A stretch of 64,000 bases of DNA, from the NCBI GenBank assembly GCA_021463505.1, contig JAJTYR010000001.1, positions 62,001 to 126,000 on the forward strand, written 5' to 3'. Of the stretch, positions 1-11,041 are shown piece after piece (positions within the stretch are counted from its first letter, which is position 1; every line of letters begins with the position of its first letter). The position numbers and the translations under genes are program-made. The notes beneath the pieces were generated by a model. It ran no database searches, was not told the origin of the DNA, and saw only the letters and a program-made list of their open reading frames with translations. The stretch is from Burkholderiaceae bacterium (GTDB lineage Bacteria; Pseudomonadota; Gammaproteobacteria; Burkholderiales; Burkholderiaceae_E).

Positions 1-365
1 GCCATCGCGCCCAGATCGGGCCAGTCGTCGCCGACGTAGGCGGCCTGTCGCGTCGTCAGCCCGAGTCGCGCACAGATCTCGCACAGCGCGGCCGCCTTGT
101 CCGCCACCCCCTGCCGTACTTCGTCGAAACGCAACTCGGCGGCGCGTGTCTCGACGATTGCCGATTGCCTGGCCGTGATCAGTGCCAGCTTCACGCCGGC
201 CTCGCGCAGCAGGGTGAGCCCGAAGCCGTCGCGCACCGAGAACGCCTTCATGGTCTCGCCCGAGGGGCCGATGAACAGGCGTCCGTCGGTCAGCGTGCCG
301 TCGACGTCGAGCGCCACCAGGCGCACCAGGGTTGCGCGGTGCGCCGCGTCCGCAGTGGCCTGCAT
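1..365 (-). CDS. kdsC: 3-deoxy-D-manno-octulosonate 8-phosphate phosphatase KdsC (3' end outside window)
   Basis: This is a HAD-superfamily phosphatase that hydrolyses KDO 8-phosphate to KDO for lipopolysaccharide core synthesis in the cytoplasm. The visible N-terminal 121 codons carry HAD motif I (DVDGTLTDG, nucleophile D20 and general acid D22) and, near the window edge, the Mg-binding motif GDDWPDL. The gene reads leftwards and its C-terminus lies before position 1. The ATG at 365-363 immediately follows the kdsD stop (368-366), so the two are translationally coupled. KdsD and KdsC act in the same KDO pathway, which supports the call. Family assignment is confident. Confidence 0.9.
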   Translation of the reverse strand, partial: MQATADAAHRATLVRLVALDVDGTLTDGRLFIGPSGETMKAFSVRDGFGLTLLREAGVKLALITARQSAIVETRAAELRFDEVRQGVADKAAALCEICARLGLTTRQAAYVGDDWPDLGAM

Positions 366-1355
366 TCAGACGACCTTCGCGGTGAGCAGGTCGTGGATGT
401 GCAGGGCACCCGCCAGCCGGTGGCCGCTGTCGGCGACCAGCAACTGGCTGATGCGCCGCTCTTCCATGATCCGCACCGCCTCGGCCGCGAGCGCCTGCGC
501 GTCGATGGTCGCTGGCGTGCGTGTCATCACCTCGTCGATACACAACCCGCGCAGGTCGCGGCCCTGCTCGATCAGGCGGCGCAGGTCGCCGTCGGTGAAG
601 ATGCCGGCGAGGCGGCCGTCATCGGCGACGATTGCGGTCATGCCCATGCGCTTGCGCGTGATCTCGAGGATCGCGTCGACCAGGCGTGCGCCGGCACGCA
701 CGCTGGGCAGATTCGCACCCGATCGCATCACGTCCGCCACGCGGGTGAGCAGGCGCCGCCCGAGCGTCCCGCCCGGATGGGACAGTGCGAAGTCCATCGG
801 ACCGAAACCGCGCGCGTCGAGCAGCGCCACCGCGAGCGCATCGCCCAGCGCCAGCGTCGCCGTGGTACTGGCGGTGGGCGCAAGGTTCAGGGGGCAGGCC
901 TCGCGATCGACCGCGGCGTGCAGGTGAACGTCGGCCAGTCGCGCCAGCGGCGAACCGGGATCGCCGGTGATCGCGATCAGGCGCGCTCCCTGGCGTTTGA
1001 CCACCGGCACGATCGTCAGCAGTTCGTCGGTGCTGCCGGAGTTGGAAAGGGCGACGAAGACGTCGTCCCGGGTCACCATGCCGAGGTCGCCGTGGCTGGC
1101 CTCGGCCGGATGCAGAAAGAACGCCGGGGTGCCGGTGGAGGCGAACGTGGCGGCGACCTTGCGCGCGACGTGCCCCGACTTGCCGATGCCGCTGACCACG
1201 ACGCGCCCGGTGCAGGCGAGGATGAGCCGGCAGGCGTCGGCGAAGCTGTCGTCGACGCGCTCGGCCAGGCGCGCCACCGCCTCGGCTTCGATGCGCAGCA
1301 CCTCTCTCGCGCGCGCGAGCAGTCGCTGCGGCATCACGGCGGTCGATTCGTTCAT
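366..1355 (-). CDS. kdsD: D-arabinose 5-phosphate isomerase KdsD (KpsF/GutQ family)
   Basis: It converts D-ribulose 5-phosphate to D-arabinose 5-phosphate, the first step of KDO synthesis. The 329-residue protein matches the usual length. An N-terminal SIS sugar-phosphate isomerase domain shows GIGKSGHVARK near residues 50-60 and the HPAEASHGDLGM active-site segment. Two C-terminal CBS domains follow, the last ending in LAGALHIHDLL. I chose the ATG at 1355 (MNESTAVM) because upstream in-frame codons are arginine-rich and unlike the family. It directly precedes kdsC and diverges from the mla operon. Confidence 0.92.
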   Translation of the reverse strand: MNESTAVMPQRLLARAREVLRIEAEAVARLAERVDDSFADACRLILACTGRVVVSGIGKSGHVARKVAATFASTGTPAFFLHPAEASHGDLGMVTRDDVFVALSNSGSTDELLTIVPVVKRQGARLIAITGDPGSPLARLADVHLHAAVDREACPLNLAPTASTTATLALGDALAVALLDARGFGPMDFALSHPGGTLGRRLLTRVADVMRSGANLPSVRAGARLVDAILEITRKRMGMTAIVADDGRLAGIFTDGDLRRLIEQGRDLRGLCIDEVMTRTPATIDAQALAAEAVRIMEERRISQLLVADSGHRLAGALHIHDLLTAKVV

Positions 1356-1467
1356 CGCCCGAGTATATGACGACTGCGACGGGTGCCGGACGCGGCGGCG
1401 CCTCACGGTGCTCCCGGTTTAGAATGCCGGGTCTCACGCAACCCCGGCCCTCACGGCAGGTTCCCCG

Positions 1468-2265
1468 ATGCCAGAGTTCCTCACGCTGGACAAGGTCCGG
1501 TTCGGATACGGCAAGCGTGTCATCCTGCACCAGATCTCGATGCGTTTCGAGCGCGGCAAGGTGTACGCGCTGATCGGCGGATCCGGTTCGGGCAAGACGA
1601 CCATCCTCAGGCTGATCGGCGGGCAGTTGCGCCCCCAGCGGGGGGCGGTCGCCTTCGACGGCGAGAACGTGCACCGGCTCGATCGCGACGGGCTGTACCG
1701 CGTGCGTCGCCGGATGGGCATGCTCTACCAGTTCGGCGCGCTGTTCACCGACCTCACCGCATTCGAGAACGTCGCCTTTCCGCTGCGCGAGCACACCGAC
1801 CTGTCCGAGACGATGATCCGCGACCTGGTGCTGATGAAGCTCGAGGCGGTCGGGCTGCGCGGGGCCGCCCACTTCCGCACGTCCGAGCTCTCGGGCGGCA
1901 TGGCGCGGCGTGTCGCGCTGGCGCGCGCGATCGCGCTCGACCCGCCGCTGATCATGTACGACGAACCCTTCGCCGGCCTCGATCCGGTCGCGCTGGCCAC
2001 GGTGGCGCAGCTGATCCGCCGGCTCAACGACGCACTCGGATGCGCGTCGATCGTGGTTTCGCACGACATCAAGGACGCCTTCGCGATCGCCGATCACGTG
2101 TTCCTGCTCGCCGCCGGGCGCATCGCTGCGCATGGCCCGCCCGACGAAATGCGGGCGTCGGACGACCCGAACGTGCGTCAGTTCCTCGACGGCGACATCG
2201 ATGGACCGATCGCCTTTCACTTCCAGGCCCGGCCGTTCGCCGAGGAACTCGGGCTGGGCGCCTGA
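1468..2265 (+). CDS. mlaF: phospholipid ABC transporter ATP-binding protein MlaF
   Basis: This is the cytoplasmic ATPase of the MlaFEDB complex, which drives phospholipid transport between inner and outer membrane and maintains outer-membrane lipid asymmetry. The 265-residue protein has Walker [10 protein letters not shown] (about 37-45), the signature ELSGGMARR and Walker [11 protein letters not shown]. It is the first gene of a tightly packed operon, mlaF-E-D-A-C-B, followed by an ABC-2 exporter. The next gene starts at the overlapping TGATG. A TAGAAT hexamer at 1420-1425 could be a -10 box, but I see no clear -35. Confidence 0.93.
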   Translation: MPEFLTLDKVRFGYGKRVILHQISMRFERGKVYALIGGSGSGKTTILRLIGGQLRPQRGAVAFDGENVHRLDRDGLYRVRRRMGMLYQFGALFTDLTAFENVAFPLREHTDLSETMIRDLVLMKLEAVGLRGAAHFRTSELSGGMARRVALARAIALDPPLIMYDEPFAGLDPVALATVAQLIRRLNDALGCASIVVSHDIKDAFAIADHVFLLAAGRIAAHGPPDEMRASDDPNVRQFLDGDIDGPIAFHFQARPFAEELGLGA

Positions 2266-3044
2266 TGCGAACGTTGCTGCTTCCGCTGCAATGGCTGGTC
2301 GGGTTCGTCGTCTCGGTGGGCGGGGGCGCGCGCTTTTTCGTGCACCTGTGCTGGCTGGGCGTGGCCGCGCTGCGCCGGCCGCGGCTGATCGTCGACCAGG
2401 TGCACTTCATCGGCAACTACTCGCTGTCGATCATCCTCGTCTCCGGATTGCTGATCGGCTTCGTGCTCGGCCTGCAGGGCTATTACACGCTGCGCCGCTA
2501 CGGTTCGGAGGAGGCGCTCGGGGTGCTGGTTACGCTGTCGCTGGTGCGCGAGCTCGGGCCGGTGGTCACCGCACTGCTGTTCGCGGGCCGGGCGGGCACC
2601 TCGCTCACCGCCGAGGTCGGGCTCATGAAGGCCGGCGAGCAGATCGACGCGATGGAGATGATGGCGGTGGACCCGGTGGCGCGGGTGCTCGCCCCGCGAT
2701 TCGCGGCCGCAGTATTCTCGATGCCGCTGCTTGCGGCACTGTTCTCGGCGCTCGGCGTGCTCGGCGGCTACCTGGTCGGCGTCGAGATGATCGGGGTCGA
2801 TGCCGGCGCGTTCTGGTCGCAGATGCAAAGCGGCGTCGACTGGCTCGACGACGTCGGCAACGGCGTGGTGAAGAGCGTCGTGTTCGGGTTCACGGTGGCC
2901 TACGTGGCGCTGTTCGTCGGCTATAACGCGCAGCCGACGCCCGAAGGGGTGGCGCGCGCCACCACCACCACGGTGGTGGCCGCCTCGCTGGCGATTCTCG
3001 GGCTCGACTTCATCATGACCGCACTGATGTTCAGCACGGGCTGA
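2265..3044 (+). CDS. mlaE: phospholipid ABC transporter permease MlaE
   Basis: This is the inner-membrane permease of the Mla phospholipid transporter. The 259-residue protein is almost wholly hydrophobic and carries the MlaE signature: a GQ/GL coupling-helix region around [15 protein letters not shown], then [16 protein letters not shown] and [18 protein letters not shown], the EQIDA element that contacts the ATPase. The ATG shares its A with the TGA of mlaF, so expression is coupled. The length is typical of the family. Confidence 0.93.
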   Translation: MRTLLLPLQWLVGFVVSVGGGARFFVHLCWLGVAALRRPRLIVDQVHFIGNYSLSIILVSGLLIGFVLGLQGYYTLRRYGSEEALGVLVTLSLVRELGPVVTALLFAGRAGTSLTAEVGLMKAGEQIDAMEMMAVDPVARVLAPRFAAAVFSMPLLAALFSALGVLGGYLVGVEMIGVDAGAFWSQMQSGVDWLDDVGNGVVKSVVFGFTVAYVALFVGYNAQPTPEGVARATTTTVVAASLAILGLDFIMTALMFSTG

Positions 3045-3089
3045 CGGCGTGCGCGACTGCGACCGGAACTGGCACATGGAGAACCTTCG

Positions 3090-3560
3090 ATGAAACGCAC
3101 CGGAGTCGACCTGCTGGTCGGGTTGTTCGTGCTGCTGGGCTTCGGCGCGCTGGTCTTCCTGGCGCTGCGCGCAGGCAACATGAGCAGCGCGGTCGGTCTC
3201 GGCCCCACCTATGAAACCGTCGCACGTTTCGACAACATCGGCGGGCTCAAGCCGCGCGCCGCGGTGCGCAGCGCCGGGGTCGTGGTCGGCCGCGTCGCCG
3301 CGATCCGTTTCGACGACCAGACCTATCAGGCCGAGGTGGTGCTGGCGCTCGATCAGCGCTACCGGTTCCCGAAGGATTCGTCGGCAAAGATCCTCACTTC
3401 GGGGCTCCTCGGCGAGCAGTACATCGGGCTCGAGCCGGGCGGCGACACCGAGATGCTCGCCAGTGGCGATCGCGTCACGATGACCCAGTCGGCGGTGGTG
3501 CTCGAGAGCCTGATCGGCCAGTTTCTCTACGGCAAGGCCGCCGAGGGGCCAGGCAAGTGA
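3090..3560 (+). CDS. mlaD: outer-membrane lipid asymmetry MCE protein MlaD
   Basis: MlaD is a membrane-anchored periplasmic MCE-domain protein that forms a hexameric lipid-binding ring on MlaFE. The 156-residue sequence opens with one transmembrane helix (about 7-27), followed by the MCE domain (TYETVARFDNIGGLKPRAAV and onward to about 120), including the conserved GLLGEQYIGLEPGG. A short C-terminal helix (LESLIGQFLYGKA) ends the protein. The stop overlaps the GTG start of mlaA. Length and gene order are normal for betaproteobacteria. Confidence 0.93.
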   Translation: MKRTGVDLLVGLFVLLGFGALVFLALRAGNMSSAVGLGPTYETVARFDNIGGLKPRAAVRSAGVVVGRVAAIRFDDQTYQAEVVLALDQRYRFPKDSSAKILTSGLLGEQYIGLEPGGDTEMLASGDRVTMTQSAVVLESLIGQFLYGKAAEGPGK

Positions 3561-4369
3561 ATGCCGCCAGGCTCGCGGTCGTTGCGTGGCTGGCTGGCGT
3601 GTCGCTGCTGGGCGCCTGTGCGACGCCGGGCGGTCCGGCCGCAGCCCGCGATCCGCTCGAAACGATGAACCGCGCGGTTTTCCGGTTCAACGATGCGCTC
3701 GACCGGGCGGTGCTCGAACCGGTTGCGAAGGGCTACCACGACTACCTCCCGGCGGAACTGCGCCTGCTGGTGGGCAACGTCTTCGGCAACCTGGCCGATC
3801 TCTGGACTGCGGCGAACCAGTTGCTGCAGGGCAAGCCGGGGGAGGCAGCGTCCGATCTGTCGCGCTTCGTGCTCAATTCCACGCTCGGCTTCGCCGGACT
3901 GGCCGACATCGCCACGCCGGCGGGTTTCGACAAGCACCACGAGGACTTCGGACAGACGCTGGGCCGCTGGGGCCTGCCGGCCGGACCGTACCTGGTGCTG
4001 CCGCTGCTCGGTCCCTCGAGCCTGCGCGATGCGCCGGCGCGCCTGGTCGACTATCATGGCGACCTGCTGCTGGCGGTCGATTCCGCGGGCCGGCGCAACA
4101 ACGCCGTCGTGCTGCGCACGGTCGACGATCGCGCGCAACTCCTGCGCGCGCAGCGTCTGGTCGAGGGCGCAGCGCTCGATCGCTATTCGTTCATCCGCGA
4201 CGGCTACCTGCAGCGGCGGCGCAACCAGGTCTACGACGGCGATCCCCCGCTGCCGGACGATGACGCGCCGGCCTACGACCCGATGGACGATCCCGAGGCG
4301 CCGGGTGTGTCCGACAGCACGCCGGTGACTGCACCTGCACCCGCACACCGAACCGACGGGAACCGATGA
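3557..4369 (+). CDS. mlaA: outer-membrane lipoprotein MlaA (VacJ)
   Basis: MlaA removes mislocalised phospholipids from the outer leaflet of the outer membrane and passes them to MlaC. The 270-residue precursor has a signal peptide with lipobox LLGAC (Cys21), then the VacJ domain with the hallmark DPLETMNRAVFRFND near residue 33, and FVLNSTLGFAGL further on. A GTG start at 3557 overlaps the mlaD stop; the ATG at 3561 is out of frame. In E. coli mlaA is unlinked, whereas here it sits between mlaD and mlaC, so all Mla components are co-transcribed. The C-terminus is acidic and proline-rich. Confidence 0.93.
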   Translation: MNAARLAVVAWLAGVSLLGACATPGGPAAARDPLETMNRAVFRFNDALDRAVLEPVAKGYHDYLPAELRLLVGNVFGNLADLWTAANQLLQGKPGEAASDLSRFVLNSTLGFAGLADIATPAGFDKHHEDFGQTLGRWGLPAGPYLVLPLLGPSSLRDAPARLVDYHGDLLLAVDSAGRRNNAVVLRTVDDRAQLLRAQRLVEGAALDRYSFIRDGYLQRRRNQVYDGDPPLPDDDAPAYDPMDDPEAPGVSDSTPVTAPAPAHRTDGNR

Positions 4370-4995
4370 TGAAGAAGCTACCCTCGTTTTTCCTGTGGCT
4401 GTTGCTCGCCGTGTCCGCGGCCGCCGTGGCGGCGGCAGCAACGGAGTCGCCCGACCGATTGATCGAGCGGCTCAGCACCGAGATCCTCGACCGCATCCGG
4501 GGCGACAGCGCACTGCAGGCGGGCGACAGGAACAAGCTCGACGAACTGGTCGACAGGACCGTGATGCCGCACGTCGACTTCCGGCGCATGACCGCACTGT
4601 CGGTCGGCCGCAACTGGCGCTCCGCCACGCCCGAGCAGCAGAAGCAGTTGATGGACGAATTCCGCGCGTTGCTGATCCGGACGTACGCCGGCGCACTCGC
4701 GTCGGTGGCCGACCAGAGAGTGCGGATGCGCCCGCTGCGCGCCAACCCGCACGACACCGACGTGATCGTGCGCAGCGAAGTCGTCCAGCCGCGCGGCGAA
4801 CCGATCCAGCTCGACTACCGGATGGCGAAGGCCGCTGACGGCTGGAAGATCTACGACGTCAACGTGCTCGGGGTCTGGCTGGTCGAAACCTACCGCACAC
4901 AATTCGCCCAGGAGATCAGCGCCGGAGGCATCGAGGGCCTGATCCGCAGCCTGACCGAGAAGAACCGCAGGCCTGCGGCCAACGACAAGACGTGA
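4366..4995 (+). CDS. mlaC: periplasmic phospholipid-binding protein MlaC
   Basis: MlaC is the soluble shuttle that carries phospholipids between MlaA in the outer membrane and MlaFEDB in the inner membrane. The 209-residue precursor has a signal peptide of about 25 residues ending in an alanine-rich stretch, then the toluene-tolerance Ttg2/MlaC fold with VMPHVDFRRMTALSVGRNW and the C-terminal WKIYDVNVLGVWLVETYR motif. The ATG lies in the ATGA overlap with mlaA. Length is as expected. Confidence 0.92.
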   Translation: MMKKLPSFFLWLLLAVSAAAVAAAATESPDRLIERLSTEILDRIRGDSALQAGDRNKLDELVDRTVMPHVDFRRMTALSVGRNWRSATPEQQKQLMDEFRALLIRTYAGALASVADQRVRMRPLRANPHDTDVIVRSEVVQPRGEPIQLDYRMAKAADGWKIYDVNVLGVWLVETYRTQFAQEISAGGIEGLIRSLTEKNRRPAANDKT

Positions 4996-5321
4996 GCCAC
5001 ACCCGAAGCGCCGCCGCGCAGCCTGCGCCGGGCGTACCGGTCGCCGGCGCGCTCGCGCTGCCGGCCGAGGTCGCGTTCGCGGGGGCGCGTGCGGCGCTGG
5101 AACAGGCCCTGCCGGGTCTCGACAGCGAGCGGCCCAGGTTCGATCTGTCGGCGTGTCGGCGATTCGACTCCTCCCTGGTCGGCGTGCTGCTGGAGCTGTC
5201 GCGTCGTGCGTCGGCCCGCGGACGGCGCTGCGAGTTCGTCGGCGCACCGCCCAACCTGCGCAAGCTGTGCGGCCTGTACGGCGTCGAGGGCCTGCTGTTC
5301 GACAGCGGCAGCACGCCGTGA
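4992..5321 (+). CDS. mlaB: STAS-domain protein MlaB
   Basis: MlaB is the small cytoplasmic STAS subunit that binds MlaF and is needed for ATPase activity. The protein has 109 residues: an alanine-rich N-terminus, then the STAS strand-loop-helix with FDLSACRRFDSSLVGVLLEL, where the Ser pair marks the usual anti-sigma-antagonist position, and FVGAPPNLRKLCGLYGVEGL. It starts at GTG 4992, overlapping the mlaC stop, and its own stop overlaps the next GTG. It is weakly conserved in sequence, but the operon position makes the call secure. Confidence 0.85.
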   Translation: MSHTRSAAAQPAPGVPVAGALALPAEVAFAGARAALEQALPGLDSERPRFDLSACRRFDSSLVGVLLELSRRASARGRRCEFVGAPPNLRKLCGLYGVEGLLFDSGSTP

Positions 5322-6274
5322 CCGCAGCGATCGAGGCGCGCTGCGTGGCCAAGCGCTACGGCAGCTTCGAGGCGCTGCGCGGCGTCTCCCTGTCGATCGG
5401 CCAGGGCGAGTTTTTCGGTCTGCTTGGCCCCAACGGAGCGGGCAAGACCACGTTGATCTCGATCGTTGCCGGGCTCGTGCGCGCCACCTCGGGCGAAGTG
5501 TCGGTGATGGGCCATGACGTGGTGCGCGGGTTTCGCGCTGCCCGGAGCGCGCTCGGCGTGGTTCCGCAGGAACTCGTCTTCGATCCGTTCTTCACGGTGC
5601 GCGAGACGCTGCGCATCACCTCGGGCTACTACGGCATCCGGCGCAACGACGACTGGATCGACGAGGTGCTGGGGAATCTCGACCTCGCCTCGAAGGCCGA
5701 AGTGAACATGCGCGCGCTCTCCGGCGGCATGAAGCGCCGCGTGCTGGTGGCTCAGGCGCTGGTCCATCGCCCTCCGGTGATCGTGCTCGATGAGCCGACC
5801 GCTGGCGTGGACGTCGAATTGCGCCAGACGCTGTGGCAATTCATCCGCCGGCTCAACGCCGACGGGCACACGATCGTGCTCACCACGCACTACCTCGAAG
5901 AGGCGCAGGAACTGTGCGACCGCATCGCCATGCTCAAGCACGGCGCGGTGGTGGCGCTCGACCGCACCAGTTCGCTGTTGCGCCGCTTTGCCGCCGGTCG
6001 GCTGCAGCTGCGCCTGGCGGGTGCGCCGCTGCCGGCGGTGCTCGAGCCGCTGCGCATCGTCGAAGCCGCGGCGGCGCCCGAAGCCGCGGCGGCATCCGAA
6101 ACCGCGCGCCAGCCCGCGGGCGGCGCGAGGGTCGGCCTGCGCATCGACGATGTCGGCGAGGTCGAGGCGATCCTCGCGACCCTGCGCGAGGCGGGCTGCC
6201 GCGTCGAGGAGATGGAACTCGCGCACACCGACCTCGAGGACGTCTTCGTCCGGGTGATGAAGGAGACGCGCTGA
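5318..6274 (+). CDS. ABC-2 type exporter ATP-binding protein (YadG-like)
   Basis: This 318-residue ATPase subunit of an ABC-2 exporter carries Walker A GPNGAGKTT (about 41-49), signature ALSGGMKRR and Walker B VIVLDEPTAGVD. After the nucleotide-binding domain there is an alanine-rich linker, then a small regulatory tail (VEEMELAHTDLEDVFVRVMK) typical of the DrrA/CcmA/YadG group. GTG 5318 overlaps the mlaB stop, so it is part of the mla transcript. The following gene is its permease. The substrate is unknown; the position next to mla suggests an envelope component, but that is inference. Confidence 0.85.
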   Translation: MTAAIEARCVAKRYGSFEALRGVSLSIGQGEFFGLLGPNGAGKTTLISIVAGLVRATSGEVSVMGHDVVRGFRAARSALGVVPQELVFDPFFTVRETLRITSGYYGIRRNDDWIDEVLGNLDLASKAEVNMRALSGGMKRRVLVAQALVHRPPVIVLDEPTAGVDVELRQTLWQFIRRLNADGHTIVLTTHYLEEAQELCDRIAMLKHGAVVALDRTSSLLRRFAAGRLQLRLAGAPLPAVLEPLRIVEAAAAPEAAAASETARQPAGGARVGLRIDDVGEVEAILATLREAGCRVEEMELAHTDLEDVFVRVMKETR

Positions 6275-7069
6275 ATGGACCCGGTTCGTCGCAGTACCAC
6301 CGGCGCGTTCTCGGTGCAGGGCTTTGCAACGCTGCTGCACAAGGAGATCATGCGCTTCGTCAAGGTGGGCGTGCAGACGGTCGGTGCGCCGGTGCTCACG
6401 GCGATGCTGTACCTCGTGATCTTCTCGCACGTGCTCGGCGACCGGGTACAGGTGTTCCAGGGCGTGCGCTACACCTCGTTCCTGCTGCCCGGCCTGGTGA
6501 TGATGTCGGTGCTGCAGAACGCATTCGCCAACAGTTCGTCGTCGCTGATCCAGAGCAAGATCACCGGCAACATCGTGTTCCTGCTGCTCGCACCGCTGTC
6601 GCACCGCGAGATGTATGCGGCCTACGTGCTCGCGTCGATGCTGCGCGGCATGGCGGTGGGGGCCGGCGTGTTCCTCGTCGCAGCCTGGTTCGCGCACCTC
6701 TCGTTCGCCTCGCCCGGCTGGATCGTGGCATTCGCGCTGCTGGGCAGTGCGATTCTCGGTACAATGGGCGTGATCGCAGGAATCTGGGCGGAGAAATTCG
6801 ACCAGATCGCGGCTTTCCAGAACTTCATCATCATGCCGCTCACGTTCCTGTCCGGCGTGTTCTATTCGGTGAAGTCGCTGCCCGAGTTCTGGCAGACGCT
6901 GTCGCACCTGAACCCGTTCTTCTACATGGTCGACGGCTTCCGCTACGGTTTTTTCGGGGCCTCCGACGTGCCGCCCGCAACCAGCTTCGTGGTCGTCGCA
7001 GCGACCCTGGCGGCGGTCAGCGCGATCGCGCTGCGGCTGCTGGCGAGCGGCTACCGGCTGCGGCACTGA
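6275..7069 (+). CDS. ABC-2 type exporter permease (YadH-like)
   Basis: This 264-residue ABC-2 family permease has six predicted transmembrane helices. It starts directly after the TGA of the ATPase gene. Family features are the N-terminal amphipathic FATLLHKEIMRFVKVGVQT, VFQGVRYTSFLLPGLVMM, and FLSGVFYSVKSLPEFWQ with SHLNPFFYMVDGFRYGFFG near the C-terminus, which are characteristic of YadH/NodJ-type exporters. It forms a complex with the preceding ATPase. The substrate is not evident from sequence. Confidence 0.87.
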   Translation: MDPVRRSTTGAFSVQGFATLLHKEIMRFVKVGVQTVGAPVLTAMLYLVIFSHVLGDRVQVFQGVRYTSFLLPGLVMMSVLQNAFANSSSSLIQSKITGNIVFLLLAPLSHREMYAAYVLASMLRGMAVGAGVFLVAAWFAHLSFASPGWIVAFALLGSAILGTMGVIAGIWAEKFDQIAAFQNFIIMPLTFLSGVFYSVKSLPEFWQTLSHLNPFFYMVDGFRYGFFGASDVPPATSFVVVAATLAAVSAIALRLLASGYRLRH

Positions 7070-7137
7070 TGCCGCCCGCCGCGCCACCCGCCACCCGATT
7101 CATCCTCCCACCGACATCGTTTCGCCCGGATTGCGCC

Positions 7138-8752
<1,615 letters not shown>

Positions 8753-8857
8753 AATGAAGGCCCCCGTTTCCGATGTTGGCGCGGCGCCCGGCCCGCGCCT
8801 TTGCTCGCACCGACATCCCGAATCGCAGAACGCGCCCCGCGCGCTGGAGCCACTGAC

Positions 8858-9502
8858 GTGATTACGCTAGCCCTGTCGAAAGGCCGCATCTTCGACGAGA
8901 CGCTGCCGCTGCTGGCGGCCGCGGGCGTCGCGGTGGACGCCTCGATCGGCGCCTCGCGCAAGCTGATCCTGCCCACCGGCGATCCCGACCTGCGGCTGAT
9001 CATCGTGCGCGCCTCCGATGTGCCCACCTACGTCCAGTACGGCGCCGCCGACCTCGGGGTGGCCGGCAAGGACGTGCTGCTCGAGCACGGCGGCGAGGGG
9101 CTCTATCAGCCGGTGGACCTGGGGATCGCGCGTTGCCGGATGTCCGTGGCCGCGCCGGCCGGCTTTCGCTATGCCGAGGCGGTGCGCCCGGGTGCGCGGC
9201 TGCGCATCGCCACCAAGTATCTGCAGGTTGCCCGCGAGCACTTCGCCGCCAAGGGCGTGCACGTCGACCTGATCAAGCTCTACGGCTCGATGGAACTCGC
9301 GCCGCTGGTCGGGCTGGCCGACGCCATCGTCGACCTGGTGAGCACCGGCGGCACGCTGCGCGCCAACCACCTGGTCGAAGTCGAGGAAATCATGCAGATC
9401 TCGTCGCGGCTGATCGTCAACCAGGCGTCGCTGAAGACGAAGTCGGTGCACCTCGAGCCGCTGGTGGCGGCGATCGGGCGCGCGGCGGGGAGCATCCGAT
9501 GA
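8858..9502 (+). CDS. hisG: ATP phosphoribosyltransferase, short form, HisG
   Basis: HisG condenses ATP and PRPP in the first step of histidine synthesis. With 214 residues it is the short form, lacking the C-terminal ACT-like regulatory domain, so family knowledge predicts that it needs the regulatory partner HisZ, which is not in this window. Visible motifs are [16 protein letters not shown] at the start, [15 protein letters not shown] and the phosphate-binding [14 protein letters not shown]. It starts at GTG 8858 and overlaps hisD by ATGA. It opens the his operon. Confidence 0.95.
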   Translation: MITLALSKGRIFDETLPLLAAAGVAVDASIGASRKLILPTGDPDLRLIIVRASDVPTYVQYGAADLGVAGKDVLLEHGGEGLYQPVDLGIARCRMSVAAPAGFRYAEAVRPGARLRIATKYLQVAREHFAAKGVHVDLIKLYGSMELAPLVGLADAIVDLVSTGGTLRANHLVEVEEIMQISSRLIVNQASLKTKSVHLEPLVAAIGRAAGSIR

Positions 9503-10815
9503 GCGCCGCCGTGCCGATCACCCGACTCGACAGCCGCGCTCCCGACTTCGAGCGGCGGCTTGCTGCGCTCGTCGCCTGGGAGCCGCGGCAGGACGGCGGG
9601 ATCGAGCGCGCGGTCGCCTCGATCCTGCAGGACGTGCGCCGCCGAGGCGACGAGGCGCTGCTCGAATACACCCGGCGCTTCGATCGCGTCGACGTCGCCG
9701 ACGCAGCCGCGCTCGAACTGCCGCGTGCCGGGCTGAAGGCGGCGCTCGACTCGCTGGGCGAGGCCGAGCGCGACGCACTGCAGGTCGCCGCCGAGCGCGT
9801 GCGCGCCTACCACGCCCACCAGTTGGCGAAGTCGTGGTCGTACGTCGAGGCCGACGGCATTCGGCTCGGCCAGCAGATCACGCCGCTCGACCGCGTCGGG
9901 CTCTACGTCCCGGGCGGCAAGGCCGCCTATCCGTCGTCGGTGCTGATGAACGCGCTGCCCGCCCGCGTGGCCGGCGTCCCCGAACTGGTGATGGTCGTGC
10001 CCACTCCCGACGGCGTGCGCAATCCGCTGGTGCTCGCCGCGGCCTGCATCGCCGGCGTCGACCGGGTCTTCACGATCGGCGGCGCGCAGGCGGTGGCGGC
10101 GCTGGCGTACGGTACTGCGACGGTGCCCGCGGTGGACAAGATCGTCGGCCCCGGCAACGCCTACGTCGCCGAGGCCAAGCGCCGGGTGTTCGGCACGGTC
10201 GGCATCGACATGATTGCCGGGCCCAGCGAGATCCTCGTGCTGTGCGACGGCAGCACCGATCCCGACTGGGTGGCGATGGACCTGTTCTCGCAGGCCGAGC
10301 ACGACGAGATGGCGCAGGCGATCCTGCTCACGCCCGATGCCGCCTTCGCGGACCGGGTGGCGGCCTCGATCGCGCGGCTGCTGCCCACGATGCAGCGCCG
10401 CGAGGTGATCGCCCGGTCGCTTGCCGACCGCGGTGCGCTGGTGCTCGTGCGCAGCATGGAAGAGGCCTGCGAGATCGCCAACCGGATCGCCCCGGAACAC
10501 CTCGAGATCTCGGCGGCCGATGCGCCGGAATGGGCTGCGCGGATCCGCCATGCCGGCGCGATGTTCCTCGGGCCCTGGTCGTCGGAGTCGATCGGCGACT
10601 ACTGCGCTGGCCCGAACCACGTGCTGCCGACGATGCGCACCGCACGCTTCTCCTCGCCGCTGGGCGTCTACGATTTCCAGAAGCGCACCAGCATCGTCGA
10701 GGTGTCGGCGGCCGGCGCGCGCACGCTGGGCCGCATCGCCGCGACGCTGGCCCGCGGCGAAGGGCTGGACGCGCACGCGCGCAGCGCCGAGATGCGCCTG
10801 GAGCGCGGTTCGTGA
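9499..10815 (+). CDS. hisD: histidinol dehydrogenase HisD
   Basis: HisD oxidises L-histidinol to L-histidine in two NAD-dependent steps. The 438-residue protein shows the family landmarks [44 protein letters not shown], the catalytic Glu-His in [10 protein letters not shown], and [11 protein letters not shown] 9499 overlaps the hisG stop. Downstream the expected hisC is missing: only a remnant lies before hisB. Confidence 0.96.
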   Translation: MSAAVPITRLDSRAPDFERRLAALVAWEPRQDGGIERAVASILQDVRRRGDEALLEYTRRFDRVDVADAAALELPRAGLKAALDSLGEAERDALQVAAERVRAYHAHQLAKSWSYVEADGIRLGQQITPLDRVGLYVPGGKAAYPSSVLMNALPARVAGVPELVMVVPTPDGVRNPLVLAAACIAGVDRVFTIGGAQAVAALAYGTATVPAVDKIVGPGNAYVAEAKRRVFGTVGIDMIAGPSEILVLCDGSTDPDWVAMDLFSQAEHDEMAQAILLTPDAAFADRVAASIARLLPTMQRREVIARSLADRGALVLVRSMEEACEIANRIAPEHLEISAADAPEWAARIRHAGAMFLGPWSSESIGDYCAGPNHVLPTMRTARFSSPLGVYDFQKRTSIVEVSAAGARTLGRIAATLARGEGLDAHARSAEMRLERGS

Positions 10816-10998
10816 CCGCGCGCGTCACGCCGGTCGTGCTGCTGCGCGTCGGTCGCGAAGCTGCGGGGCGCGGCATCCGGCGCGCTGGTCAGGGACGTCG
10901 GTAGAATGCACCCGTTGCTGCGCAACTGCCTGCGAATGACGGTCGGCACGCCCGAGGCGCACCGGCTGCCGGCCGCGGCCCTGCGCACATCCGTCTGA
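10813..10998 (+). pseudogene. hisC: hisC remnant (histidinol-phosphate aminotransferase C-terminus)
   Basis: Between hisD and hisB, where hisC lies in related operons, 226 bp remain. Reading in the frame of 10906 gives GALVRDVGRMHPLLRNCLR followed by [16 protein letters not shown] and a TGA at 10996-10998. This matches the HisC C-terminus, whose usual form is a GVLVRD-like strand, then MHPLLANCLR and TVGTPEEN. The aminotransferase core, including the PLP lysine, is absent. A GTG at 10812 overlapping the hisD stop begins VTARVTPVV in another frame and may be the old HisC start. I infer a large internal deletion; the identity of the tail is clear, the exact left edge is not. Confidence 0.8.
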
Positions 10999-11041
10999 AC
11001 CCCGCGGCGCGAGCGTCGCGCCGCCCGAGCACTGCGAGCCC

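Noticed and set aside
10902..10907. TAGAAT as a -10 box of a promoter for hisB onward.
   Set aside because: It falls inside the hisC remnant coding sequence and has no -35 partner; chance match is likelier.
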